Source: Spiroplasma ixodetis (lineage in GTDB: Bacteria > Bacillota_I > Bacilli_A > Mycoplasmatales > VBWQ01). From it: 64,000 nt of DNA. Below are positions 40,320 to 51,221 of this stretch, piece after piece. A program made the translations under genes and the position numbers. The DNA lies in NCBI RefSeq assembly GCF_027923845.1, contig NZ_AP026933.1, forward strand, positions 1,364,001-1,428,000. The letters run 5' to 3'. Each line of letters starts with the position of its first letter. Position 1 is the stretch's first letter. The notes under the pieces were generated by a model. That model searched no databases. It was not told the origin of the DNA and saw nothing but the letters and a program-made list of their open reading frames with translations.

Positions 40320-41691
40320 GAGGCTTTTTAATAATCTGTGTATCTTTGTTTTACAAAGTTACTAATTTAGATTAATTCTGTCTTCAAATTTTATCATAAA
40401 ATGAGCAATTGCTGTATTTCAATTTTGAATAGGCAATGTTCATTTTTTTGTTATATTTTCAATTGCCAAGTAAAATATTTTGAAAACTGCCATATCATTA
40501 GGAAAAACTTTTTTATTTCTGATGATTTTTCGTAATTGACTATTAACAGATTCAATAGCATTTGTAGTATAAATCACTCTTTTGATTTCTACTGGATAAC
40601 TAATAAAAACCATTAAATTATCTCAATTTTTATATCAAGATTTAGTAATTTGAGGATATTGTTTATTTCATTTACTTTCAAACGATTCTAAAGCTTGCAT
40701 TGCTTGTTCTTCACTACATGCACTATAAATTGGTTTTAAATCTGCAACTAGACCTTTTCGATGTTTGTATGAAACATATTTAAACTATTTCTAATTTGAT
40801 GAACAATGCATAATTGATGTTCTGTTTTAGGATAAACTGATTGTATTGCTTCTGACATGCCTGTTAAATTATCACTACAAGCAATAAGAATATCATTTAA
40901 GCCACGATTTTTCATTTCTGTGAAATTAGATAATCAAAACTTAGAACCTTCATTTTCACTAATTCATAATCCTAAAACATTTTTTTGCCTTCTAAATCAA
41001 CTCCTAATGCTATATAAACTGATTTGTTAATAATCCGTTTATCTTGTCGTACTTTAACTACTATACAATCAAAATAAACAATAGGATAAATACTTTCTAA
41101 TGGTCGATTTTGTCATGCTTTAACATCATCAATAACATCATCAGTAATTTGACTAATAACACTTTCACTAATATCAGCACCATGATATAACTCTTGCAAC
41201 TGCATTCTAATGTCAGATAATGTCATTCCTTTTGCATATAAAGAAAGAACTTGTTGATCAAAACCATCAAATCTTCTTTGCCTTTTAGGAACTATTACAG
41301 GAGTAAAATTACTATTGCGATCTCTTGGTACATCAATTTCAATTTTACCTTGTTGAGTTATTAATTTTTTTGAACTTGTACCATTACGAGCATTTTCAGT
41401 AGTACTATGTTGATTTTTTCATATCCTAAATAATTTTGCATTTCAGAATTCAACATTTTTTCAACTAATCTTTTTGTTAATTCTTTATATAAACCGCCAG
41501 GTTTAAAAACTGTTGTTAAATCTTCAGTATTTTCTAGTAATAAATCTACTGCTTTTGATATTGGATCATTATTATTAAAGTTATCTTTTTTAGCCATCTG
41601 TAACTCACTCTTTCTAGTCATTTAATTATATTTACTAGAATTAATTAAACATAGTTATTTTTGTAAGTTACACAGATTACTAAACATTTCC
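40320..41691 (-). mobile_element. ISA copy 7, three 1-base deletions
   Basis: 1372 bp with TSD TAAAGAAA at 40312-40319 and 41692-41699, upstream of the mraZ promoter. Confidence 0.93.
40362..41621 (-). pseudogene. IS256-family transposase with three frameshifts
   Basis: Single bases are missing near 40782, 40980 and 41418, each in or next to a T run. The first shift follows NYLGYEK. No active enzyme is expected. Confidence 0.88.
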
Positions 41692-41831
41692 TAAAGAAAT
41701 GAGTTAAAACTTTTTAAACTTACCGTTTGTCAATATTATATGCTTTTATAAAAAACAAATATAATATTTTATTATACTATTCTAAGTTTTATTATAGTTA
41801 ATTACTTAGAAATTAAATACTTTTGATCAAA

Positions 41832-42749
41832 TTAAATAGTGTTATTAATAAAAAAGTTTTTAAATTTAGGTAATTTATTAGAATCAGAAATTGCTGAACC
41901 AAGAGCAAAATGAGTGTCATCTAGTACATTGGATACATCTCACTTTGAAAGATCTTGATCAAATAATACTGAGCCAGCAAACATACCAGTCATAATTCTT
42001 ACATTGGATACATCTCAAGTTGATAAATCTTGATTAAATGCTAAAGTATTGGCAAATGTACCAACCATATCTTCTACACTAGATACATCTCAAGCTGATA
42101 AATCTTGATTAAATAAAAAACAACCAGTAAACATACCACTCATACTTCTTACATTAGATACATCTCAATTTGAAATATTACCATTAAATGATGAAGCACC
42201 AGCAAACATACCACCCACACTTCTTACATTAGATACATTTCACTTTGAAAGATCTTGATCAAATTTTAAACTACCATTAAACATAGAAAGCATATTTGTT
42301 ACATTAGATACATCTCAATTTGAAATATTTCCATTAAATGAAGTAGCTCCAGCAAATACAATCAACATACTTGTTACTCTAGATACATCTCAAGTTGATA
42401 AATCTTGATTAAATTGTGAAGCACCCAAAAACATAAAATTTAAAGAAGTTATTTCTGGTGGTAATTTGTCAGGTACTTCTTTAATTGTTTCTGACATTCT
42501 AACAACTTGAATTTCACCTTGTTGGTTTTTATAAAAACCAATTTGAGTAATTTTGGTAGTTTTTATATTTGATAAATCTCTTTTATTAGTTGTTTGTTCT
42601 TTTCCATCTTTATCAATGTAAATAGTATCTTGTTGTGTTTTATTATCTAAAAGTTCAATTTTTTGTGAAGTTTTATTTAAACCAGTATTTAAAGTTCCAA
42701 TAGATGTCCCAAATGTTAAAACACTTAGTGCAGTAATCAATGTTTTCAT
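41832..42749 (-). CDS. BspA-like surface protein with DUF285 repeats
   Basis: 305 residues. The N terminus MKTLITALSVLTFGTSIGTL looks like a signal peptide or anchor. From about residue 95 there are at least seven repeats of 23-26 residues with the pattern F-N-x-D/N-L/I-S-x-W-D-V-S-x-V-x-x-M, the mycoplasma lipoprotein-associated DUF285 family related to BspA leucine-rich repeats. No Cys follows the signal. All W in repeats are TGA. ATG 42749 follows AGGGGAGG. A surface-exposed adhesion or interaction role is inferred from the family. Repeats of this kind can vary by recombination. Confidence 0.85.
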
Positions 42750-42901
42750 ATTGAAAACCTCCCCTTTTATTTTATTCAATAACTTTTTATTAAATCTATA
42801 AGTTATTTATATCTTAGAATGCTTTTTAAGATAATGCAATAACAAATATTTATATTCCCACAAAACACTACTTTTAGCATAACGTTAACAAATCAAACAA
42901 T

Positions 42902-42939
42902 AAAAAACACTAGCAACAATAAAGATGCTAGTGTTTTTT
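42902..42939. terminator. Bidirectional hairpin terminator
   Basis: The perfect 14-bp stem AAAAAACACTAGCA / TGCTAGTGTTTTTT with a 10-base loop has T runs in both directions. It lies between the 42990 gene end and the DUF285 gene promoter region. Confidence 0.75.
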
Positions 42940-42989
42940 ATTATTAAATTTTAAAAATTTATTTAAATAAATTTAACAAAAAACTATTA

Positions 42990-43755
42990 CTAATTAGCAA
43001 CAAAAACTGAATTAACAGAGTTTAATGAAGATGAATCATTATCAATATTTGTTTCATTACATCTTGTCTTAAATTCTTCATCATTAATTAATAAAGTACC
43101 ATTTTCTTCATTATCCAATATGCTCTGATTTTCATTATTAGTTTCAAAATCAATAGCATTTCAAAATTTATTTATTAATCAATTAGTAGTTCCAGAAACT
43201 CCATCAAGTGTAGCAAAAATTGGAGCAATAATTTTTGAATCAAGACCAGGTGTTCAAAATAATGATCCTCCTCCAATAACTGCAGCAAAAGGACATAATA
43301 AATTAAAACCATCTTCAATTGACTTTAATATTTTATTAGTTGTTGAATCTTTATTAGTAATAAATACGTGTAAGTGTTGTTGTTCCAGCCAAAACACCAG
43401 AAATAGCAGATATTTCAAAACTAATAAATGGTAGTAAATTAGGAATTGTTAAATCTCAATTACTTGCTTTAGCAAATATTGTTTTAATAAAATTAACATC
43501 TAATGTTGTAACTATATATGAGGTATTTGTTAATATTTTTCAAACTTCTATTAATGTTGCTACTTTTTTACTATCTGGTAAAAATGTAAATGCTGTCCCA
43601 AAAACACCCCTATTTAAAGCATTTGCTAAATTTAATCATTGTGAAACTTGACGAGCATTATGTAATAATTTAGTAATTGCACCAGCACTACCAGCACCAA
43701 TAGCATTTAAAGCAATAGTAATAATTTTTTTATACTGTTCTTGATTATTTATCAT
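42990..43755 (-). pseudogene. Hydrophobic hypothetical protein with one frameshift
   Basis: ATG 43755 (AGAAGAG upstream) begins MINNQEQYKKIITIALNAIG and a Gly/Ala-rich hydrophobic region. At about 43370, after GVLAGTTTLT, one extra base shifts the frame; the continuation VFITNKDSTTNKIL and AVIGGGSLFWTPG runs to TAG 42990-42992. Together about 254 residues, with membrane-like segments and an acidic C terminus. No family is recognised. Confidence 0.5.
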
Positions 43756-43800
43756 TTAATTACTCTTCTTTCTAAGTTAAAATTTCTCTAATTAAACAGC

Positions 43801-43837
43801 AAAAAAACCTGTTTAGGTAATAATACTAAACAGGCTT
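43801..43837 (-). terminator. Hairpin terminator
   Basis: The stem AAGCCTGTTTAG / CTAAACAGGTT is followed by seven T on the minus strand. The arms resemble the ISC tip by chance only; no IS sequence is attached. Confidence 0.6.
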
Positions 43838-44290
43838 AATGATTTAAGCACATATTTCTTGTCTGTTCATATACATTATAAAATCAAAACATTTAAAAAA
43901 CAATATTCAAAATAAAGAAAATAGAAAAATATTAAGTAATGTAAACAACAATGAACTTGTCAAGAAAAGTGGACAATAAAAGTAACCTTTTATTAAATTT
44001 TATAAAATAGCGTTTGTAAGTGTTAAATTTATAGGTATGAAGTAATTATTTGTTGGTTTGGAATGAGCTAATCGATATTCGATTGGACTCATTCCTTTTA
44101 ATTTTATTTGAGGTCGATAATTATTATAAAAGTAAATATATTTAGGTAAGTTGTCTTGTATTCATTCAATAGTTCTATTTTTTCTTGGAATTTGATATAG
44201 AAATTCTGTTTTCATTGTTCCAAATCAAGTTTCAGTAGCACCATTATCACAGGAATTACCTCTTCTAGACATTGAAATTTTTATTTTTAA

Positions 44291-45231
44291 GGCTTTTCTC
44301 CCTTTATGTACTATTTTTAAATCTTATCACATAAATGCTGAGAAAAGCCTATCTACGAACTTCTCCCCACATTTTTAAATAAAACATAGCATTACAGTTT
44401 CAAAACTAGGTATCTTGTTGAATTTATATGCAGCTTCTTTAGCATATAAATGAACATGATGTTTTGCAACTTTGATATGTGTTTTAAATGTTCTTCTTAT
44501 ATGTTTTCAAACTGATTCAATTTGGTTGGTATTTACACCAATTTTTGAAACATAGCCATCTTGATGGTTAACTGTTTCATGCTTAGTGAAAACTGATTTA
44601 AAATCGCAATATCCTTTTCAAGAATCAGTATATACAAGACATTTTGAAGAAATGTGGTTTTTTGCAAACTGCAAAAGATTTTTACTCTTTGCGTTTTTCA
44701 ATACTTTCACAATTAAATTATTGGTTGTTTTTTGATAAATGCCAACAATCAAGGTTTTATTCACCAAGGATCTTCCTTGTTTTTTAAAACCCATATGTGA
44801 AAGATACATTTCATCAATTTGCACTGTACCTTCAACAATAAATTGAGGTTTTTGTTTTGCAATACGTGTTCTGATTTTATGAGTCATTCTTCAAGCAGTT
44901 TTCAAAGTCACTCCCAATTCTTTTGCAATATCTGTTGATGGAATTCCATGTTTGGTGTTTATTCATCTAAAAATGAGATAAAACCAAGATATTAAAGGTG
45001 TTTGTGACTTTGAAAATATAGTGCCCGTGAGAATACTGAATGTTTGATGACATTTCAAACATCTCATTCTTCTTAAATTAGAAGTATTCAAATTAAAACT
45101 AGAACACCTACTACATTTGATTTGTTTCAAACTTGCTATATATGCAAGACATTGTTTTTCAGTTTGAAAAGTATTATTGAACTCATTCAATTTCATTGTT
45201 TCCTCCACAAGTACATGTGGGGAGAAGTTCG
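44291..45231 (-). mobile_element. ISB copy 9, chimera of types 1 and 2
   Basis: A 941-bp element with TSD ATTTTTAA at 44283-44290 and 45232-45239. The 5' half matches type 2 and the 3' half of the coding region matches type 1. Confidence 0.93.
44375..45196 (-). CDS. IS1595-family transposase, type 2/type 1 chimera
   Basis: A complete 273-residue frame. Residues 1 to about 77 (KCSRCSSF, KCHQTFS, SKSQTPLISW) are type 2; from THKIRTRIAKQ onward they are type 1. All catalytic residues are kept. Confidence 0.9.
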
Positions 45232-45883
45232 ATTTTTAATTCATCACATAAAATTTTATAAGAAGGATTTGTATAGTGAAATCCTTGATCTGATTGTAAA
45301 ATTCATGAAGTAGGTTTTTGAGCATTAACTCAAGCTTGGATAATGTTTTGGACAACAAATGTCATGTCTAAACTTGCACTTATTTTATAATCTAATATTT
45401 CATTATTATGAAAATCTTTAACAATTGATAAATAATATGTTTTACCATTAGTTAATAAATAAGTTATATCAGTACCTAATTTTTCATTTAAATTAGTAGT
45501 TGAAAAATCACGTTTTAATAAATTATCATATCTTAAACTTCCTGATTTAGTTCTATAATCAAATTTTTTTATGCGAACCTTAGCTTTTAAACTCATATTT
45601 TTCATATATCTATATACAATATGAAATTTTAATGTTAAATTATAAATTTTGTTAATTCATAAAGTTATCATTTTATAACCATAAATTTCTTGAAATTCAT
45701 AAAAAATATTTTTAATTATATTAGCTAAAAATGTATCTCATTTATTAAATTCATTCATTCCATTCTTAATTCACTTATAATATCCTGATTTTGAAACATT
45801 TAATAATCAACATAAATAACTAATCTGATATTTTTTCTTCAATGAGAAAATCACAAAATATTTCTTCTTTTTTGTCGATTTTT

Positions 45884-46168
45884 CTAAATACTTTTTATAT
45901 CGTTCATTGCCTCAATATATTCAATTAATTCTTGTTTTGTCATTTCATTAAAATTTAAAGATTTGGGTCGACCTGTTCTTTTGGTTTTTTTAGCACGAAT
46001 TCCATTGCCATATTCTAAACCTTTTTCACCTAATAATTTATATGCTTTAATTCATTCTTTTATTGATGATCGACCAATACCATACTCTAATGCGGTTTTA
46101 TCAATTGTTTTAATTTTACTTATTTTTATTATTTTTAACTTTTCTTCTTTTGATAGTCATTTAGCCAT
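45884..46168 (-). CDS. IS3-family OrfA, ISF
   Basis: A 94-residue HTH protein (MAKWLSKEEKLKIIKISK ... EYGIGRSSIKEWIKAYK) with KRTGRPKSLNF linker, as in IS150-group OrfA. AAGGAAGG lies upstream of ATG 46168. It ends just after the A-rich ATAAAAAG stretch where OrfB is reached by a -1 shift. Confidence 0.82.
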
Positions 46169-46237
46169 AAAAAAATGAACACCTTCCTTAAAGTATTTTT
46201 AACACAAAGGTTACAATTCTGTGTCTACTTTATTCTA

Positions 46238-46814
46238 GATGTTCAATATAATTAGTATAAGATAAGTAATCATTAATATTTGGTATTAAATTTTTAATAT
46301 TTTTTAACATTCCATCAATCATATTAACAGTATCATCATTAGATAAAATAGAATTATTTAAATAATTTTTAACCATTGGCAATATGTCACGATAACTACT
46401 ATAGCTATTAATATTATTGGCGATAGTGTCAACTTTAGATTGATTAATACCATTACGTTGAAATAAAGACTAAATAGTATTAATACTATTACCATCTAAG
46501 TTGCTAGTTCAATCATTAATAAAATCATTTCCATTATTCTTACCTGTAAGATTATCAATTTGAATAGAAGGGGCTTGATTATACATATTATTTAATAAAT
46601 TATTAGTATTAAAACCTTTATTTTTACCAATTAATAACGATTTACCAACAATAGAGGTTTCATTAGCATACTTAGTTGCTGTTTTAGTATCAACATTGTT
46701 GTTAGCAAAATTATTAATACTAATATTGTTTGTATCAATTGTGAATGCTAAAAGCGACATACTAGAACTTAATAAAAGGCTGGTAGTAAAAAATAAATTT
46801 AATTTTCGTCTCAT
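46238..46814 (-). pseudogene. Secreted protein gene with nonsense codon, truncated by ISF
   Basis: ATG 46814 (GGAGTG upstream) starts MRRKLNLFFTTSLLLSSSMS, a signal peptide. The Asn-rich mature part runs to a TAG at 46470-46472, after NLDGNSINTI. The frame then stays open for about 77 more codons (SLFQRNGINQSKVDTIANN... LIPNINDYLSY) to the ISF end. So the gene is both nonsense-mutated and truncated. The family is not recognised. Confidence 0.5.
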
Positions 46815-47558
46815 ATTTTACACTCCATTTATAATGATTTTCTTATTATTATAAACTATTACAAAATAATGTACAGTAAATTTTATTTTTAAAAAATATC
46901 TACTAATAAGTTAAATTAGTAGATACTTAATACATTTTAATTATGAATTTAATTAGATATTCCGTTTTTGTTAAGTTAGGACTAATAACTAGTAAAGGAA
47001 TATTTATAAATTTATGAGAAAGTATGTTTATTATGTTTTTTTGGTATAGAAACATTAGTTTGTGTTTTATTAAAAACATGTGTTAGTTTAACTGAATGAT
47101 TATTCTCTTGAGTAAAATGAGAATGTTTTTTGTGTTGATGTAATTTATTATTACATTTATTAAACAAATGTTTAATCAAATGTAAGGGATTTACTATACA
47201 GTGATGATGATGACATAAAATATCAACAATATTAGTTAATAAATAATTAACATTTTTATTAGCTTCCAAATTATATTGGATAGGTTTTTCTAAAATGCTA
47301 TAAAAGGTAGGAATAATATTATTATAATTAGCGATATTTCTTTCCTGTAAATATGTTAACATTTCCAAAACTTTTTTATTATTTACTAAATCATTATTAC
47401 TTTTAAACTTTCTATTCTTGATAATGCTATGATAAGAATTTGGAACACATAAACAATATTTTATTTTCCTTGATGATTTTATTTTCTTTTTTCTTAATTT
47501 CAGAAAAAATATTATTATAAAACCAATTAAAAAAATAATACTCATGATAATAATTAAA

Positions 47559-48497
47559 GGCTTTTCTCCCTTTATGTACTATTTTAATTTTATCACATAA
47601 ATGCTGAGAAAAGCCTATCTACGGACTTCTCCCCACATTTTTAAATCAAACATAGCATTACAGTTTCAAAACTAGGTATCTTGTTGAATTTATATGCAGC
47701 TTCTTTAGCATATAAATGAACATGATGTTTTGCAACTTTGATATGTGTTTTAAATGTTCTTCTTATATGTTTTCAAACTGATTCAATTTGGTTGGTATTT
47801 ACACCAATTTTTGAAACATAGCCATCTTGATGGTTAACTGTTTCATGCTTAGTGAAAACTGATTTAAAATCGCAATATCCTTTTCAAGAATCAGTATATA
47901 CAAGACATTTTGAAGAAATGTGGTTTTTTGCAAACTGCAAAAGATTTTTACTCTTTGCGTTTTTCAATACTTTCACAATTAAATTATTGGTTGTTTTTTG
48001 ATAAATGCCAACAATCAAGGTTTTATTCACCAAGGATCTTCCTTGTTTTTTAAAACCCATATGTGAAAGATACATTTCATCAATTTGCACTGTACCTTCA
48101 ACAATAAATTGAGGTTTTTGTTTTGCAATACGTGTTCTGATTTTATGAGTCATTCTTCAAGCAGTTTTCAAAGTCACTCCCAATTCTTTTGCAATATCTG
48201 TTGATGGAATTCCATGTTTGGTGTTTATTCATCTAAAGATAAGATAAAACCAAGATGTTAAAGATGTTTGTGACCTTGAAAATATGGTGCCTGTGAGAAT
48301 GCTAAATGTTTGATTACATTTTAAACATCTCATTCTTTTTAAATCAGAAGTATTCAAATTAAAATTAAAACACCTAATACATTTGTTTTCTTTCAAATTT
48401 GCTATATATGCAAGACATTGCTGTTCAGTTTGAAAAGCATTGTTGAATTCATTCAGTTTCATTATTCCCTCCACAAGTACATGTGGGGAGAAGTCCG
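47559..48497 (-). mobile_element. ISB copy 10, intact
   Basis: A 939-bp element with TSD TAATTAAA at 47551-47558 and 48498-48505. Confidence 0.94.
47641..48462 (-). CDS. IS1595-family transposase, type 1
   Basis: A complete 273-residue frame with zinc ribbon and all catalytic motifs; no lesion seen. Confidence 0.92.
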
Positions 48498-48598
48498 TAA
48501 TTAAAATAACTATTAACTTCATATATTGCTCCCTAATTTTATTTTTAATTAATAAGTATTAATTTAACATTTTATTTTATAAAATAAAATACTTTTTA

Positions 48599-49285
48599 TT
48601 AAAAATAATAACGTTTAGCAGAACATATCTTTCTTTCAACTAAACTAAATAAGATAAAGATAAAAATAAATCTTAAAATTTCAATACCAAGTAAAATAAA
48701 TAATATAATTACTGAATGATTATTAAAATTAAGAATATTATTATCATATTCATCAGGTCTTGGTAGGTTAGGACTAAAATAAAGTACTACTAAAGTTAAA
48801 GCAAAAGATAAAGTAGCAATAATCGCATTTAAGGGTACTATTACTAGACCAGCACTTATTTTTTTGATAATATCTACTTTTAAATTTTTACTTTTATTGC
48901 ACAATTTAAAAAGATAGTAGTAAATAAAATAAAAAGAAACAATAAATAAAATATTAGCAATATTATCAAAGAAAATTTGAATTGGTGGATGATCACTATC
49001 TGCTAATAAATGTAATCAAGGTTCGATAATACCAATTGCTAATGTATAATATAAACCAATAATTGGTAAAGCAAAAGCAATAATTAATGAATCAAAAATT
49101 CTTAATGGTAAAATTACTCCCATAAACTGAATAGGTATTTCAATTAATGAAGAAGCAACAGCTAATCCCAATAAAATTCCTGTCAAAGTAATATTAAAAA
49201 TTTGTTGTTTTGAATTAATCTTTATTTTTTTCTTTGTTTTTATATCTACTTTTTCTTTTTCTTGGTCAACACTTTTAACTCTCAT
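48599..49285 (-). CDS. ECF transporter S component-like membrane protein
   Basis: 228 residues with about six hydrophobic helices after a Lys-rich N terminus. The stretch LTGILLGLAVASSLIEIP ... VILPLRIFDSLIIAFALPIIG ... LAIGIIEPWLHLL resembles S components of energy-coupling-factor transporters, which capture a vitamin or other micronutrient and work with a shared ATPase/EcfT module. The substrate cannot be read from the sequence. TGA encodes Trp near residue 90. GGAGAAG precedes ATG 49285. A related gene lies at 50108-53080. Confidence 0.7.
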
Positions 49286-49409
49286 TATAACTTCTCCTTT
49301 TTAAAATAGTTATTTAATTAAATAAATACTTATTTATAAAAATTATAAATTAATTTTAATTAAAAAACAAGACATTTATTAAATTTTTATAAAAACTATT
49401 AATACTACT

Positions 49410-49520
49410 CTAATTTAGAAAATTAATTAACAATGAAAATATCATAATAATAATTTGATAAATAATTTTTATTGCAATAAAAATAACAAAAACTAAAAAA
49501 TAAATTATAATATTAATCAT
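49410..49520 (-). CDS. Possible 36-residue hydrophobic peptide
   Basis: An all-hydrophobic frame (MINIIIYFLVFVIFIAIKII) in the 335-base gap between the ECF gene and the HTH gene. No convincing ribosome-binding site is visible, and A/T-rich DNA easily yields such frames. The remainder of 49286-49620 shows nothing else. Confidence 0.2.
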   Translation of the reverse strand: MINIIIYFLVFVIFIAIKIIYQIIIMIFSLLINFLN

Positions 49521-49620
49521 TAATTTTTAATTTAAACAGTGTTAAATCCTTATATAGATATTTTTCTGTATTAGGATTTTTATTAAATTAAATATTGAAA
49601 AAGAAAAGGAAGATTAAAAG

Positions 49621-50097
49621 ATGGCAAAAAAATATACACTCAAAATAAAAGAAAAAGTATTACAATATTTACAAGATGGTAAAAGTTATGATGAAATCAA
49701 AAAAGAAACTGGCATTTCAAAAACAACAATTTGAATTTGAAAACAAAAAGCAAGAAAGAATGAACTTAAAACAAAACATTCAGTCAACTCAACTCCAAAA
49801 GATATATTAGAAGAAGCTATCAATATTGCGGAAATAAATTGTGATAATAATGAGAATCAAAATTATAAAGAAGAATTTTTAAATCAACAACAAGCAATAA
49901 ATTTATTATCAGTAAATATTAACAAACAAATAGAAAACAACTATTTTGATAATTCAGAAGAAGATAGTGATTCAGAACGATTAGTAATTGATGAAGATTA
50001 TAAAGAAGAAGTAAATATTTGAAGACCTTGAGAAGAATCAGAAATAAAACAAAATAATGAAGAATCTTTAGTAATAGAAATAAAAGAGATCAATTAA
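49621..50097 (+). CDS. Helix-turn-helix protein with acidic tail
   Basis: 158 residues from ATG 49621, with AAAAGGAAG upstream. Residues 5-45 form an HTH like that of IS3 OrfA or phage terminase small subunits (LKIKEKVLQYLQDGKSYDEI, GISKTTIWIWKQK). The remaining 110 residues are acidic and low-complexity (EEDSDSERLVIDEDYKEE) with no zipper, so it is not a typical transposase subunit. DNA binding is likely; the role is unknown. Confidence 0.55.
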
Positions 50098-50283
50098 AAT
50101 ATATTATTTAAATATTAAAATGTTGTAATAAAATTTGTACGAGGCTTTTTAATAATCTGTGTATCTTTGTTTTACAAAGTTACTAATTTAGATTAATTCT
50201 GTCTTCAAATTTTATCATAAAATGAGCAATTGCTGTATTTCAATTTTGAATAGGCAATGTTCATTTTTTTGTTATATTTTCAA

Positions 50284-51221
50284 GGCTTTTCTCCCTTTAT
50301 GTACTATTTTAATTTTATCACATAAATGCTGAGAAAAGCCTATCTACGGACTTCTCCCCATATTTTTAAATCAAACATAGCATTACAGTTTCAAAACTAG
50401 GTATCTTGTTGAATTTATATGCAGCTTCTTTAGCATATAAATGAACATGATGTTTTGCAACTTTGATATGTGTTTTAAATGTTCTTCTTATATGTTTTCA
50501 AACTGATTCAATTTGGTTGGTATTTACACCAATTTTTGAAACATAGCCATCTTGATGGTTAACTGTTTCATGCTTAGTGAAAACTGATTTAAAATCGCAA
50601 TATCCTTTTCAAGAATCAGTATATACAAGACATTTTGAAGAAATGTGGTTTTTGCAAACTGCAAAAGATTTTTACTCTTTGCGTTTTTCAATACTTTCAC
50701 AATTAAATTATTGGTTGTTTTTTGATAAATGCCAACAATCAAGGTTTTATTCACCAAGGATCTTCCTTGTTTTTTAAAACCCATATGTGAAAGATACATT
50801 TCATCAATTTGCACTGTACCTTCAACAATAAATTGAGGTTTTTGTTTTGCAATACGTGTTCTGATTTTATGAGTCATTCTTCAAGCAGTTTTCAAAGTCA
50901 CTCCCAATTCTTTTGCAATATCTGTTGATGGAATTCCATGTTTGGTGTTTATTCATCTAAAGATAAGATAAAACCAAGATGTTAAAGATGTTTGTGACCT
51001 TGAAAATATGGTGCCTGTGAGAATGCTAAATGTTTGATTACATTTTAAACATCTCATTCTTTTTAAATCAGAAGTATTCAAATTAAAACTAAAACACCTA
51101 ATACATTTGTTTTCTTTCAAATTTGCTATATATGCAAGACATTGCTGTTCAGTTTGAAAAGCATTGTTGAATTCATTCAGTTTCATTATTCCCTCCACAA
51201 GTACATGTGGGGAGAAGTCCG
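50284..51221 (-). mobile_element. ISB copy 11
   Basis: A 938-bp element with TSD ATTTTCAA at 50276-50283 and 51222-51229. Confidence 0.92.
50366..51186 (-). pseudogene. IS1595-family transposase with a one-base deletion
   Basis: It has the same missing T in the ATGTGGTTTTTTGC block (near 50653) as ISB copy 3, shifting the frame before YTDSWKGY. Confidence 0.87.

Larger units (their letters stand above)
44000..45880 (-). pseudogene. IS3-family OrfB transposase split by ISB
   Basis: The N-terminal region carries an HTH_21-like segment (YLCWLLNVSKSGYYKW). The integrase core has GTDITYLLTNGK (first Asp) and ILQSDQGFHY (second Asp) on one side of ISB. The Glu block MSRRGNSCDNGATETWFGTMKTE lies on the other, where the family normally has N-A/G-x-x-E. 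It is in the -1 register relative to OrfA. TSD of the inserted ISB is ATTTTTAA. Confidence 0.82.
43968..46237 (-). mobile_element. ISF (second IS3-family element), interrupted by ISB copy 9
   Basis: Approximate ends: AGTGGACAATAAAAGTAACC at the left and, inverted, AGTAGACACAGAATTGTAACC at the right. OrfA and OrfB are unrelated to those of ISD in sequence. Its right end truncates the gene at 46238-46814. Exact tips and TSD were not resolved. Confidence 0.75.
47012..48522 (-). pseudogene. His-rich membrane-anchored protein, split near its start by ISB
   Basis: The original start is ATG 48522 (GGGAGC upstream), giving MKLIVILI. ISB copy 10 is inserted after codon 8. Past the TSD the frame continues IIMSIIFLIGFIIIFFLKL, one N-terminal membrane helix, then a basic region. 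The C-terminal half is unusually His-rich (CHHHHC, HLIKHLF, HQHKKHSHF). The remaining frame has an internal ATG at 47545 that preserves most of the helix, so a slightly shortened 177-residue protein could still be made. A metal-binding role is only suggested by composition. Confidence 0.6.

Noticed and set aside
41900-42430. Repeated DNA blocks suggestive of a satellite
   Set aside because: They encode DUF285 repeats in one continuous reading frame.
43801-43837. ISC end fragment because of CCTGTTTAG
   Set aside because: The match is only nine bases and is explained by a symmetric terminator hairpin.
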